The notes under the pieces: model-generated
Seen by the model: the letters and a program-made list of their open reading frames with translations, nothing else
Told to the model about the DNA's origin: nothing
Databases searched by the model: none
Source of the DNA: JBPRGH01 sp051418055
Lineage (GTDB): Bacteria; Bacteroidota; Bacteroidia; Cytophagales; Cyclobacteriaceae
Assembly (NCBI GenBank): GCA_051418055.1
Contig: JBPRGH010000019.1
Span: 1-64,000, forward strand
Length of the DNA: 64,000 bases
Reading direction: 5' to 3'
Part shown: positions 44,575 to 53,386 of the stretch, piece after piece
Position numbering within the stretch: position 1 is the stretch's first letter
Layout of the letters: each line of letters begins with the position of its first letter
Made by a program: the position numbers and the translations under genes

Positions 44575-47115
44575 ATGATCAAGCACATCCTACTTATATT
44601 CAGCATCTTATGCACTTCTTTCTTATATGCTCAGGAAAACTACAGAGAAAAGGCGCAGGAATATATTAAGGGTGGTTTCTATGACGAAGCCAGGGATATC
44701 TTACTGAATATTCCAGCTCCACATACGCCAGCAGATTTAAGCTTATTAGGTGAGGTGGAATTACGATTGGGAAAGTTAGATACTGCAGAAGAAATACTAA
44801 AAAAAGCGCTTAATGATATAGAAGTATCTGTATCTCCTGATGAGCTTTTATATGCCCTTACATTGAACCGCCTGGCCCTGGTTTTCTGGAATAAAGGACA
44901 GGATGACGAAGCACAAAGCTATATGATAAAAGCTATTGATATCCGTAATGAAAAAGGGCTGGTCAATAATGAATTATTAGCAGCCAGCTTTAATGATCTC
45001 GGATTAATAACTTCAAGAATGGATCCCGACCAGGCGCTGAAAAATTATCAAAAAGCATTGGTGCTGTATGAAAGTACTTATGGAAGAATAAATGAGAAAG
45101 TAGCTCAGGGGCTTATTAATACAGGGATTATTTATCATCAAAAAGAAATGTATGGTGACGCAATAAAAACTTTTGCGGAAGCAATGGAAATAATTTTTGA
45201 AATCTATAAGCAGGCGCCCCATCCAACAGCTGCATTTATTTATAGTCAGATGGGGCAAAGCCACCATGCATTGAATAATGATACATCGGCCATTACTTTT
45301 TATTATTTAGCACTTGATGAGTATGAGAAAATATACGGTCCAAAGCACCCGGATATTGCTAATGTGGAAAATTTACTAGGCCAGGTGCGACTTGATTTGA
45401 ATGCAACTGAAACAGCTTTAAAGGCATTCCAAAGAGCCTTAATAGCTAATAGCCCCTCATTTAATGATCCTTATTTAGGAAGCTATCCTTCCTCAGGTGA
45501 TTACTACAGCTCATATACGCTGCTTACTACACTCCTAAATAAAGCACGGGCCTTTCAACAACTCCATGGAAATAAAACGCTAAAATTTAAACATTTAAAA
45601 GAGGCACTGCGTGCTATTGAGAAAAGCGATAGCATATTAACGCGATTAAAATATTCAGCCAAATCCGAAAGTGATAAACTGTCACTTAATGCAACAGCTT
45701 CTGAAATATATCAAGAAGCAGTTAATTTATGCTTTAAAATGGGAGAACTTGCATTTAAAAAAAGGCCCTACTATGAAAAAGCTTTTTATTTCGCGGAGAA
45801 AGGAAAGGCAGCGGTTCTACAGGAAGCTATAACTAATAGCAGGGCCCAAACATTTGCAGGGATCACCCATGAAGTTCAACAAAAAGAGAATATTCTACTC
45901 AGCCGTATAAATTTTCTTGAAAAGGAGCTGGCTGAGCATAATAATTCTGACAAACAGCAGCAAAACAGAAATGAACTTTTTGACCTGAACCGGCAGCATC
46001 AGGAAATGGTAAAAATGATGGAGCAGCAGTATCCGGAATATTATCACCTTAAATATAAGGTTGCATTGCCCTCAGTCAGTAAAATTCAAAATATAATAGA
46101 TGAAGAAACTGCTATTATCAGTTATTTCGAAGCTGAAAATCTTGATAAGCTCTATATTTTCCTTGTCACAAACAATAAATTTAAAGTATTTGAGAAGCCT
46201 GTAAATGAAAACTTTGAACGTTATACTATAGGTTTAAGAAATGGGATTTACTTTAAAGATAAAGGGACTTTTATAATGACCAGTAGCTATCTCGGAAAGC
46301 TGTTAATCCCTCACATACCTTCATCTGTTTCTAAACTGAAGATTATCCCAGCCGGAAGATTAGGTTTTATTCCTTTTGAATCTTTAATAAACGGTAAGGT
46401 CAAAAATAATAATTTTAACAACCTGCCCTATCTTATAAATGATTATAAAATAAGCTATTCATATTCTATTAATCTCATTTCTGATAATAAGGACCCGCAA
46501 GTAAATACGAGTATTTTACTAATGGCACCTGTTGATTTCGAATATGAAAATACTACCCTTACTACTCTTTTAGGTACAGAGCAGGAATGCCAGGATATAA
46601 GCTCAACACTAAAAGATCAAAATTATTCAGTAAAGCTTTTATTAAGGAAAGATGCCAACAAGAAGTTATTAAAGGAATCATTAAATGAGGGCTATGATAT
46701 TCTTCATCTTGCAACGCATGGGATTGTCGATGAAGATGAACCTGCCCTTAGCCGGATTTATCTAAATACAGGTGATGATGATGGAAGGCTATATACAGGA
46801 GAGATATATAATCTTAAATTAAAAACCAATCTGGTAACCCTCAGTGCCTGCCAGACGGCACTTGGAAAAATTAGCAAGGGAGAAGGGATCCTTGGTTTTT
46901 CAAGAGCTTTACTTTATGCCGGTGCTGAAAATATCCTTGTCTCACTATGGGCAGTCAATGATAACTCCACTTCTGAATTTATGTCCAGTTTTTATAGCAA
47001 AATAAATAATGATGGATACGGAAACAACCTTCGACAAGCCAAGCTCCGTATGATCAGAAGCGATAATTATTCCGAACCATTTTATTGGGCACCTTTTATT
47101 TTAATTGGTGAGTAA
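44575..47115 (+). CDS. TPR-CHAT caspase-like peptidase, secreted
   Basis: 846 aa. Signal peptide about 1-20 (LYAQ), TPR repeats about 25-300, helical linker about 330-500, and a CHAT (caspase HetF-associated) domain about 560-846. Catalytic dyad is intact: H715 (HLATHG) and C759 (LSACQTALG), followed by GEGILGFSRALLYAGA and SLW. The signal peptide predicts a periplasmic or outer-membrane-facing protease, unlike cytoplasmic conflict-system CHAT proteins. Pairs with the barrel protein upstream. Confidence 0.9.
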   Translation: MIKHILLIFSILCTSFLYAQENYREKAQEYIKGGFYDEARDILLNIPAPHTPADLSLLGEVELRLGKLDTAEEILKKALNDIEVSVSPDELLYALTLNRLALVFWNKGQDDEAQSYMIKAIDIRNEKGLVNNELLAASFNDLGLITSRMDPDQALKNYQKALVLYESTYGRINEKVAQGLINTGIIYHQKEMYGDAIKTFAEAMEIIFEIYKQAPHPTAAFIYSQMGQSHHALNNDTSAITFYYLALDEYEKIYGPKHPDIANVENLLGQVRLDLNATETALKAFQRALIANSPSFNDPYLGSYPSSGDYYSSYTLLTTLLNKARAFQQLHGNKTLKFKHLKEALRAIEKSDSILTRLKYSAKSESDKLSLNATASEIYQEAVNLCFKMGELAFKKRPYYEKAFYFAEKGKAAVLQEAITNSRAQTFAGITHEVQQKENILLSRINFLEKELAEHNNSDKQQQNRNELFDLNRQHQEMVKMMEQQYPEYYHLKYKVALPSVSKIQNIIDEETAIISYFEAENLDKLYIFLVTNNKFKVFEKPVNENFERYTIGLRNGIYFKDKGTFIMTSSYLGKLLIPHIPSSVSKLKIIPAGRLGFIPFESLINGKVKNNNFNNLPYLINDYKISYSYSINLISDNKDPQVNTSILLMAPVDFEYENTTLTTLLGTEQECQDISSTLKDQNYSVKLLLRKDANKKLLKESLNEGYDILHLATHGIVDEDEPALSRIYLNTGDDDGRLYTGEIYNLKLKTNLVTLSACQTALGKISKGEGILGFSRALLYAGAENILVSLWAVNDNSTSEFMSSFYSKINNDGYGNNLRQAKLRMIRSDNYSEPFYWAPFILIGE

Positions 47116-47154
47116 GTAATTATTGATAATTTTTAAAAAATTAATGATAAAGCC

Positions 47155-47565
47155 ATGAAGATGATCTTGCTTATTTTATTTACCTGTGTAAGTATAGAAA
47201 TAACAGCTCAAAAAATGCCAGCTGATGGTTTTGTAAGAATTCAGAAAATTGATGTTACGCTCGAGCCAGGGAAATCAATGGAAGAATTTATTAATTTTTA
47301 TAATTCCACAGTTCTTAAAGCCTATAAGAAAAATATCCCAGAGGTTGATTTTTATATAGTGAAAGCTATAAGAGGAAAAGATAAAGGTCAACTCGGAATA
47401 CTTTGGTATTCAAATGATCAAAAAATATGGTATAAATATCATATGGAGGATGGTAGCTATACAGATGTAGGAAAAAAGGCCCGGGAAGGATTACAACCAG
47501 CCTTCGAGGAACTGGCTAAAATTGCTACAATAAAGAGCAGTTCAACGGATTGGATAATTAAATAG
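47155..47565 (+). CDS. Small secreted hypothetical protein
   Basis: 136 aa with a signal peptide about 1-18 (TAQ). The mature part reads as a compact alpha/beta domain (VDVTLEPGK-type strand, long helix, then FYIVKAIRG and GILWYSND strands), perhaps ferredoxin-like; no family assigned. 39 bp after the CHAT gene, likely cotranscribed, so it may be a substrate or regulator of the peptidase. Confidence 0.6.
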   Translation: MKMILLILFTCVSIEITAQKMPADGFVRIQKIDVTLEPGKSMEEFINFYNSTVLKAYKKNIPEVDFYIVKAIRGKDKGQLGILWYSNDQKIWYKYHMEDGSYTDVGKKAREGLQPAFEELAKIATIKSSSTDWIIK

Positions 47566-47629
47566 TCATAAAATAGTATGACAACAATATTCTTTAGTTA
47601 AAACGACTATTAAATTAAAAAACTCATTA

Positions 47630-47664
47630 AACAAAAAAAGAGGGACCCTGCGCAAGTCCCTCTT
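47630..47664 (-). terminator. Intrinsic terminator (minus strand)
   Basis: Perfect arms AAGAGGGAC (47638-47646) and GTCCCTCTT (47656-47664), 9-base loop. The T run lies on the minus strand (plus A run 47630-47637), so it ends a leftward transcript: the VIT1-like/menC genes or a separate small RNA. Confidence 0.85.
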
Positions 47665-47727
47665 CTGCTTGTGTATTAGTATGACCATGATTAGGAGTCA
47701 TAAAGAGAACCGATAAACTCCTAATAT
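47630..47727 (-). ncRNA. Candidate small RNA
   Basis: Downstream of the VIT1-like gene on the minus strand: a -7-like box CATATTTG (plus 47734-47741), then a 9-bp hairpin ACTCCTAAT/ATTAGGAGT (47717-47725 with 47690-47698), an unpaired region, and the intrinsic terminator. This would give an RNA of about 98 nt. The -33 box is not at the expected distance, so it may instead be only the 3' UTR of the upstream gene. Confidence 0.35.
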
Positions 47728-47787
47728 GTTTTACAAATATGTTTAATTTTTTAGAATTTTACATAAACAAATTGAAATTTTTTTTAA

Positions 47788-48555
47788 TTAATTTAAATAC
47801 GGCAGTAAATAAACCGCCAGCCACTCCCCTACAAAATAGGCCAAAAAGGCAGCCAGTCCACCTAAAGCAAGCGTTTCCCCGATCCCCTGCAGCCAGTACT
47901 TTTCTGTTACTTTACTTTTCAAAAATCCTACAATAGCAAGCGCAATACCTGTGGCTATACAGGATAAAAGGAATAAATTATCTTCTTTAATAGTAAAAAA
48001 GGCCGCAGCTATATAAGATAATAGGGGTATAATGCCAATTATATTAAATGACAGGAAAGTAGCAAAGGCAGTCTTTACCGCCGTCTTATCATTTTTGGTC
48101 ATTTCCAGCTCTTCCTTCATCATGGTGTCCACCCATACATCCTTGTCTGCCGTAATAACCTCTACTACCTTATCCAGAAGTTCACCTTTAAACCCTTTGG
48201 CTTCATAAATTTCTCTCACCTCCTCTATTTCCTTTTCCCGAAGGTTATCGATTTCCCAATATTCTACTGCTTCATGCTTTTCATAGGTATCCCGCTCTGC
48301 TTTAGTTGAAAAATAATTGCCAACAGACATTGAAAAACCATCAGCAATAAGATTTGCAAAACCAAAGATCAGCACCCAGTATAAACCTGCTTCAGCGCCC
48401 GCAGCACCGGAAACCACGGCAAAGGTTGTAATAGCGCCATCTATTCCACCATAGATAAACTCACCAATATAAGTTTTATCAAAGATCCAGAGCTTGCCTT
48501 CGGAATGTAAACGCTTTTCAGATATTACTTTTAAATGCGCATCTGTATAGCTCAT
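47788..48555 (-). CDS. VIT1/CCC1 family Fe/Mn transporter-like protein
   Basis: 255 aa. First helix pair with the family motif GGIDGAITTFAVVSGAAGA (about 37-55) and DGFSMSVGNYFSTKAE (about 73-88), a charged cytoplasmic helical loop about 90-155, then three helices to the end. Relatives carry Fe2+ or Mn2+. Overlaps menC by 4 bp (ATG inside its stop region), so the two are cotranscribed, although their functions are unrelated. Confidence 0.88.
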   Translation of the reverse strand: MSYTDAHLKVISEKRLHSEGKLWIFDKTYIGEFIYGGIDGAITTFAVVSGAAGAEAGLYWVLIFGFANLIADGFSMSVGNYFSTKAERDTYEKHEAVEYWEIDNLREKEIEEVREIYEAKGFKGELLDKVVEVITADKDVWVDTMMKEELEMTKNDKTAVKTAFATFLSFNIIGIIPLLSYIAAAFFTIKEDNLFLLSCIATGIALAIVGFLKSKVTEKYWLQGIGETLALGGLAAFLAYFVGEWLAVYLLPYLN

Positions 48556-49607
48556 AATTCAATATTCCATTTCTTTTTCAAATCGTATTGTAGCGCCCCA
48601 TTTATTATAGTTAATGGGCTGTCAAAGTTGTTTTCAAAAAGCTGACCTGTTCCCAGTCCCTGAAAGGATATTGCTTCTTGTTCAGCTGTATATTGTGAAA
48701 TAGCATTTAATCCTATATTAGATTCTAAAGCTGAGGTTATCCACCAGCCTATACCATTATCTTCAGCTATCTGTATCCATTCATTACAGGCAGCAATCCC
48801 ACCTACCAGAGAAGGTTTTAATATTATGTAATGCGGGTTTATATTTTTTAACAATTCCACTTTTTTCTCGAGAAGGTTAATACCTATCAACTCCTCATCC
48901 AATGCTATTGATATTGGAGCTACAGCGCACAGCTGCTTCATTTTATCTAACTGTCCGGCAGCAATTGGCTGCTCAATGCTATGGATATTATATTCCTTAA
49001 GCTGATCAAGCTTTTCCAAAACTTCGTCATAACCAAATGCACCATTAGCATCAAGACGGAGCACAAGATCCGGATCTGTAGCTCTGATCCTCTTTATGAC
49101 TTCAAGTTCTTTCTCAAATGATATTGCACCAATTTTCATTTTCAGGCACTTAAATCCTTTATCGGGTTTTACCTTTGCCTGCTCAAGCATAAACTCCTGG
49201 TCACCCATCCAGATCAGTCCGTTAATAGGGATTTTATACTCTCCTCTTACAAATTTATTATTGAAGATTATCCGGTTTCCGCCGTTAAGCAAATCCAGTA
49301 AAGCGGTTTCCAGTCCAAAGCGAATGGAGGGGAATTCATCGGATAAATAATAAGCCATTTGATATACCTGCTTTTCATCTGCCGGTAAGGATGAATTAAG
49401 AAGTTTATTACCTAATTCCCGGAGCTTCTCATCCATCAGGTCGATAGGATCGATACTGAGATCTTTTAAAGGACTACATTCACCATATCCAATAGTACCA
49501 TTAACTTCAATTTTTATGATCCAGGTTGGTTTTTCAAGATAAACACCACGCGATGTACCTGCAGGGAACCGAAACTTAAGGGAATATTTTTTATAGGAGA
49601 ATTTCAA
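48552..49607 (-). CDS. menC: o-Succinylbenzoate synthase
   Basis: 351 aa enolase-superfamily enzyme of menaquinone synthesis (SHCHC to o-succinylbenzoate). Catalytic Lys in KMKIG (K156/K158) and K264 (ILKPS); metal ligands D186 (LRLDANG), E212 (SIEQP) and D237 (ALDEE). The end GTGQLFENNFDSPL is typical of Bacteroidota MenC. TTG start at 49607; no ATG in frame nearby. A dipeptide epimerase is the main alternative, but the C-terminal motif argues for MenC. Confidence 0.85.
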   Translation of the reverse strand: MKFSYKKYSLKFRFPAGTSRGVYLEKPTWIIKIEVNGTIGYGECSPLKDLSIDPIDLMDEKLRELGNKLLNSSLPADEKQVYQMAYYLSDEFPSIRFGLETALLDLLNGGNRIIFNNKFVRGEYKIPINGLIWMGDQEFMLEQAKVKPDKGFKCLKMKIGAISFEKELEVIKRIRATDPDLVLRLDANGAFGYDEVLEKLDQLKEYNIHSIEQPIAAGQLDKMKQLCAVAPISIALDEELIGINLLEKKVELLKNINPHYIILKPSLVGGIAACNEWIQIAEDNGIGWWITSALESNIGLNAISQYTAEQEAISFQGLGTGQLFENNFDSPLTIINGALQYDLKKKWNIEL

Positions 49608-49649
49608 AACATTAGGCTTTTTAATCCTTACAATAATAACAAGGCATTC

Positions 49650-49657
49650 TATATTTG
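49650..49657 (+). promoter_or_regulatory. -7 box before queA
   Basis: TATATTTG matches the Bacteroidota TAnnTTTG element exactly, 27 bp before ATG 49685; no good TTTG is seen 19-21 bases upstream. Confidence 0.35.
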
Positions 49658-49684
49658 CCTTTTATTTTCATATAAATTCACCTG

Positions 49685-50875
49685 ATGAAGCTTAATTTAG
49701 AAGATTTTAAATACGAATTACCCGAAGAGAAGATAGCACAGCACCCTCTGAAAGAACGCAGTGCTTCAAAGCTCCTTCATTACAATAAAGGTGCTATCTC
49801 ACATAAGATCTTCAGGGAAATAACAGATCTCCTGCCTCACAATAGCCAGTTAATTTTTAATAACACCCGGGTAATACCCGCACGATTATTTTTTACCAAA
49901 TCTACAGGTGCAATTATTGAAATATTTTTACTTGAGCCCCTTAAGCCTTTTCATCAGAGGGAAAAGGCAATGGAAGCGGTAAGTCCGGTGGAATGGAGAT
50001 GTATGATCCGTAATTTAAAAAAATGGAAGGAAGATGAGCTCAGCATTACTATTGCACAATTCGATGTTACTTTATATGCCAGATTAATTGATAGAGAGAA
50101 TCAAATAGTTCAGCTTTCATGGAAACCTTCTCATTATTCTTTTGCCGAGATAGTGGAATCAGCAGGAAAAATACCATTACCTCCATATATGAAACGTGAG
50201 GCTACCGAGGAAGATCAGGTTTCTTATCAAACTGTTTATGCAAATCAAAAAGGTGCAGTTGCAGCTCCCACTGCCGGCCTTCATTTTACTCCTGAAATTT
50301 TAAATGAATTAAAATCAAAAGGTATAAAACATGATTACCTTACCCTTCATGTAAGTGCGGGTACTTTTCAGCCAATAAAAGAGGAAGATGTGCATAAACA
50401 TAAGATGCATGAGGAAGAAATTGTAATTAAGAAAGGGAACCTTCAGTTTTTATTAGCTAATAAAGGTCCTGTCATACCCGTAGGCACCACCTCCATGCGT
50501 ACTTTAGAAAGCCTGTACTGGTTTGGAGTAAAGCTTATCTCTGATCCGGAAGCTTCTTTCTTTATACCCCAGATGTATCCTTATCAGGAACATGCTGATC
50601 TTCCTCCAAAAAAAGAATCCCTGGAGCGCGTATTAAAGCACCTGGAGGAAAACCAACTCGATAATATTATTGGAAGCACCGAAATATTCATTTATCCCGG
50701 ATATACTTTCAGGATATGTGAGGGATTGATTACCAATTTTCACCTGCCGGGCTCTACTTTAATTTTATTGATCGCTGCCCTTGTTGGGGATGACTGGAAA
50801 AAGATATATGAGGAAGCGCTAAAAAATGATTATCGCTTCCTCAGCTATGGGGACAGTTCTTTATTAATCCCCTGA
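49685..50875 (+). CDS. queA: S-adenosylmethionine:tRNA ribosyltransferase-isomerase
   Basis: 396 aa. QueA converts preQ1-modified tRNA to epoxyqueuosine-tRNA using SAM. Landmarks: YELPEEKIAQHPLKER near 9-24, IFNNTRVIPARLFF near 57-70, GAVAAPTAGLHFTPE near 189-203, HVSAGTFQPIK near 222-232 and TNFHLPGSTLILL near 353-365. Divergent from menC; its stop abuts that of the OmpA-family gene. Confidence 0.96.
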   Translation: MKLNLEDFKYELPEEKIAQHPLKERSASKLLHYNKGAISHKIFREITDLLPHNSQLIFNNTRVIPARLFFTKSTGAIIEIFLLEPLKPFHQREKAMEAVSPVEWRCMIRNLKKWKEDELSITIAQFDVTLYARLIDRENQIVQLSWKPSHYSFAEIVESAGKIPLPPYMKREATEEDQVSYQTVYANQKGAVAAPTAGLHFTPEILNELKSKGIKHDYLTLHVSAGTFQPIKEEDVHKHKMHEEEIVIKKGNLQFLLANKGPVIPVGTTSMRTLESLYWFGVKLISDPEASFFIPQMYPYQEHADLPPKKESLERVLKHLEENQLDNIIGSTEIFIYPGYTFRICEGLITNFHLPGSTLILLIAALVGDDWKKIYEEALKNDYRFLSYGDSSLLIP

Positions 50876-53209
50876 TTAGTTTGTGCCGTGGTCTTTGCGT
50901 TCGTATTCACCCAGATCAACAACCTGCAGCTCTACTCTCCTGCTTTTTTCTGCAGAGACAGATTCATCCTTTGACTCCCCCTGCCCTACTGCAATGATCC
51001 GTCGTCGCACAATACCACGTTGATTAATATAATTTAAAACTGCCACAGCACGTTCATTGGAGAGCTTAATATTAAAATCCCGGTCACCTTCTGATGAAGA
51101 GTACCCGGAAATTTTAACCCCAAGCTCAGGGTGATCCTGTAACACCTGCAAAATCTCCTTAAGGTCATCCTCATACTCCTCTTTCAGCTCACTTTTACCA
51201 GCTTCAAAAAATATCTTTTCATTTTTTTCCAATAAGGCCAGGTCATAACTTTTCTCTACTGAAGATTTAGCATTACGTTGTTTTTCTGCTTCTTCCGTTA
51301 CATAGAAAGTAGGAAGTGAGAAGATCGTTTTTCCTTCAACCTCTTTCTTTTCAAATTTACTTTCGTCACTTTCATCATAGTAATAAATACGATTTGCCAG
51401 CTCCACACCTTCTGAGTTCTCAAAATCTACATCTTCTATTGGAGTAGACATTTGAATAAGGTCCACCAGATATTCTATTCCAGCTTCATCACCGGCAGAA
51501 ATAAGATCATTCATCATCTCATACACATCAATATCGTCATTTTTAACCAACGCCGCTTCATGTGTCTTTCGAAGGTTGGTCTTTGCTTCCTGATGCGTGT
51601 CATAAAAGGCATTTTTTACTTCAACCTCCTGCCCCACAACTACGTCAAACTGCTTAATTGTTTTTAGCATGATCTTTTGATAAAGTTCATAAAAATACGT
51701 CTGGCCCGGAATATTAATATTAAGCGTGTATGGCAGATATCCCTCTGATTCTATTATCATATCATAATTTTTTGAAGGAGGTAGTATGATAAGGTAGCTT
51801 CCGGTTTCCGGGTCTGGCTGATAAACAAAATCGAGCTTCTTACCTGATTCATTATCTACCATGTAAATTTTTGTTGGAAGTGCTTTTCCGGTTTCCCCAT
51901 CGAGGATCTGCCCTTTAATCATTGTCAGAGGAATGTTAGCCTCTTCTTCAGGCATATTAATTGAATAGATATCCTGACCTCCAAATCCACCTTTTCGATC
52001 AGAAGAAAAATATCCTTTCCTGCCATCAGCTGTTAAGGTAAAATAATTATCATTGGCCGTAGTATTTATAGGATAACCCATATTCTCAGGACTTGTCCAC
52101 TCATTATTAAATAGCCGTGTTACATAAATATCTCTTCCTCCCATTGTGTTATGGCCATCAGAGGTGAAGAACAGGGTCCATTGATCCGGATGGATGAAGG
52201 GGGCATCCTCGTTTGCAGCAGTATTAATTTTTGCGCCAAGGTTTTCCGGGTCTTCCCATGTATTGTTCTCCTGCATTTTTATCCTGTAGATATCATAACC
52301 TCCAAATCCACCTGGCCTGTTACTGGCAAAATAGATTGTTTTACCGTCAGGTGTGATGCTGGCAGTAGTTTCCATATGCCTGGAATTCACCTTATCATTT
52401 AAAACTGTAGGGTTTGACCAATTTTCTCCTGACTTGTCTATAAAATAAAGATTCCCTGAATTGTTTGCCCCGCCAATAAAAATGATCATTCTCTGGCCAT
52501 CAGCTGATAACCCAGCTGTACCTATATTATATTGTGAATTAATAGGTATTGATTTTGGTTCAGACCAGTTTCCAGAAGAATTATAGGTGATCATAATTTC
52601 CTCTACAAAATCCTCAGCTGACCTTCCTTTGCCAGTATTAGGCCGTAAGGCCGTAAAAGCCATTATGCCCTCATCTGCAGACACCACAGGATTATACTCT
52701 GTATAGGAAGAATTTATAATATTTCCCATGTTGATAACATCTGCATCACGGGCCATAGAAATCATAGCAAGAGCTGTTCTGGCAGTTTTAAGCTGCTTTT
52801 CAATATCTTCGATCTTTTTGGGTTCGTTATTCAGGGTACTCTTATAAGTAGTAAAAGCTGCAATAGCCTTATCAATCTGTTCGTTTTTTAAATAAAGCTC
52901 CCCAACTTCTTTATAAGCTTCAGAGGGAATCTCACCATTTATATTTTTAATAGCAAATTCATAAAAAGGTATTCCTTTTATTTGCTCGTTTATCTGTAGA
53001 GCATGGTAATAACTGTTCCCTGTTTTATAATGTACGGCAGGATCCTTACTTCCCTCCTCTATCGCCTCCAGGTATAGTGGCAAGGCTGAACTATAGTTTT
53101 TTATGGAATAATAGGTATTTGCCCTGTATAAGGTTCTCTCCAAATCCTGGCCTACAGCAATATGGGAAACACAAAAGATAAAAAATATTACATGTAAAAG
53201 CGCTCTCAT
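50876..53209 (-). CDS. TPR/PD40/OmpA-family envelope protein (PorE-like layout)
   Basis: 777 aa. Signal peptide about 1-20; TPR units about 25-150; WD40-like PD40 beta-propeller about 170-420 with repeated FASNRPGGFGGYDIY-type blades; a carboxypeptidase-regulatory-like strand domain about 430-520; a charged linker; and an OmpA peptidoglycan-binding domain about 650-770 (SGYSSSEGDRDFN, LSNERA). The layout recalls the T9SS component PorE and many Bacteroidota envelope proteins. No PorP/SprF-like protein is adjacent, so T9SS function is not established. Confidence 0.87.
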   Translation of the reverse strand: MRALLHVIFFIFCVSHIAVGQDLERTLYRANTYYSIKNYSSALPLYLEAIEEGSKDPAVHYKTGNSYYHALQINEQIKGIPFYEFAIKNINGEIPSEAYKEVGELYLKNEQIDKAIAAFTTYKSTLNNEPKKIEDIEKQLKTARTALAMISMARDADVINMGNIINSSYTEYNPVVSADEGIMAFTALRPNTGKGRSAEDFVEEIMITYNSSGNWSEPKSIPINSQYNIGTAGLSADGQRMIIFIGGANNSGNLYFIDKSGENWSNPTVLNDKVNSRHMETTASITPDGKTIYFASNRPGGFGGYDIYRIKMQENNTWEDPENLGAKINTAANEDAPFIHPDQWTLFFTSDGHNTMGGRDIYVTRLFNNEWTSPENMGYPINTTANDNYFTLTADGRKGYFSSDRKGGFGGQDIYSINMPEEEANIPLTMIKGQILDGETGKALPTKIYMVDNESGKKLDFVYQPDPETGSYLIILPPSKNYDMIIESEGYLPYTLNINIPGQTYFYELYQKIMLKTIKQFDVVVGQEVEVKNAFYDTHQEAKTNLRKTHEAALVKNDDIDVYEMMNDLISAGDEAGIEYLVDLIQMSTPIEDVDFENSEGVELANRIYYYDESDESKFEKKEVEGKTIFSLPTFYVTEEAEKQRNAKSSVEKSYDLALLEKNEKIFFEAGKSELKEEYEDDLKEILQVLQDHPELGVKISGYSSSEGDRDFNIKLSNERAVAVLNYINQRGIVRRRIIAVGQGESKDESVSAEKSRRVELQVVDLGEYERKDHGTN

Positions 53210-53234
53210 AAAAAATCATTTTAACTCCAACTTG

Positions 53235-53265
53235 TAAATGTAACTCCTATGGTAATATTATCAAA
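53235..53265 (-). promoter_or_regulatory. Bacteroidota-type promoter for the OmpA-family gene
   Basis: On the minus strand TTTG (plus 53262-53265), exactly 19 bases, then TACATTTA (plus 53235-53242). Start about 53228, some 20 bp before ATG 53209. Confidence 0.55.
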
Positions 53266-53310
53266 AAAGGAAAAATTTAATATTAATAAAAATATTGCAT
53301 GGCTACCATA

Positions 53311-53341
53311 TTTGCGTTTGTTTTGCATATTACTATCTTTA
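53311..53341 (+). promoter_or_regulatory. Bacteroidota-type promoter for the TIR-STAND operon
   Basis: TTTG (53311-53314), exactly 19 bases, then TATCTTTA (53334-53341). A small inverted repeat TCCCT/AGGGA (53342-53346, 53351-53355) covers the expected start site near 53347, about 40 bp before ATG 53387. Confidence 0.58.
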
Positions 53342-53386
53342 TCCCTTAATAGGGAAAAACATCTCTGTTCTTAAATTATAATTTCC

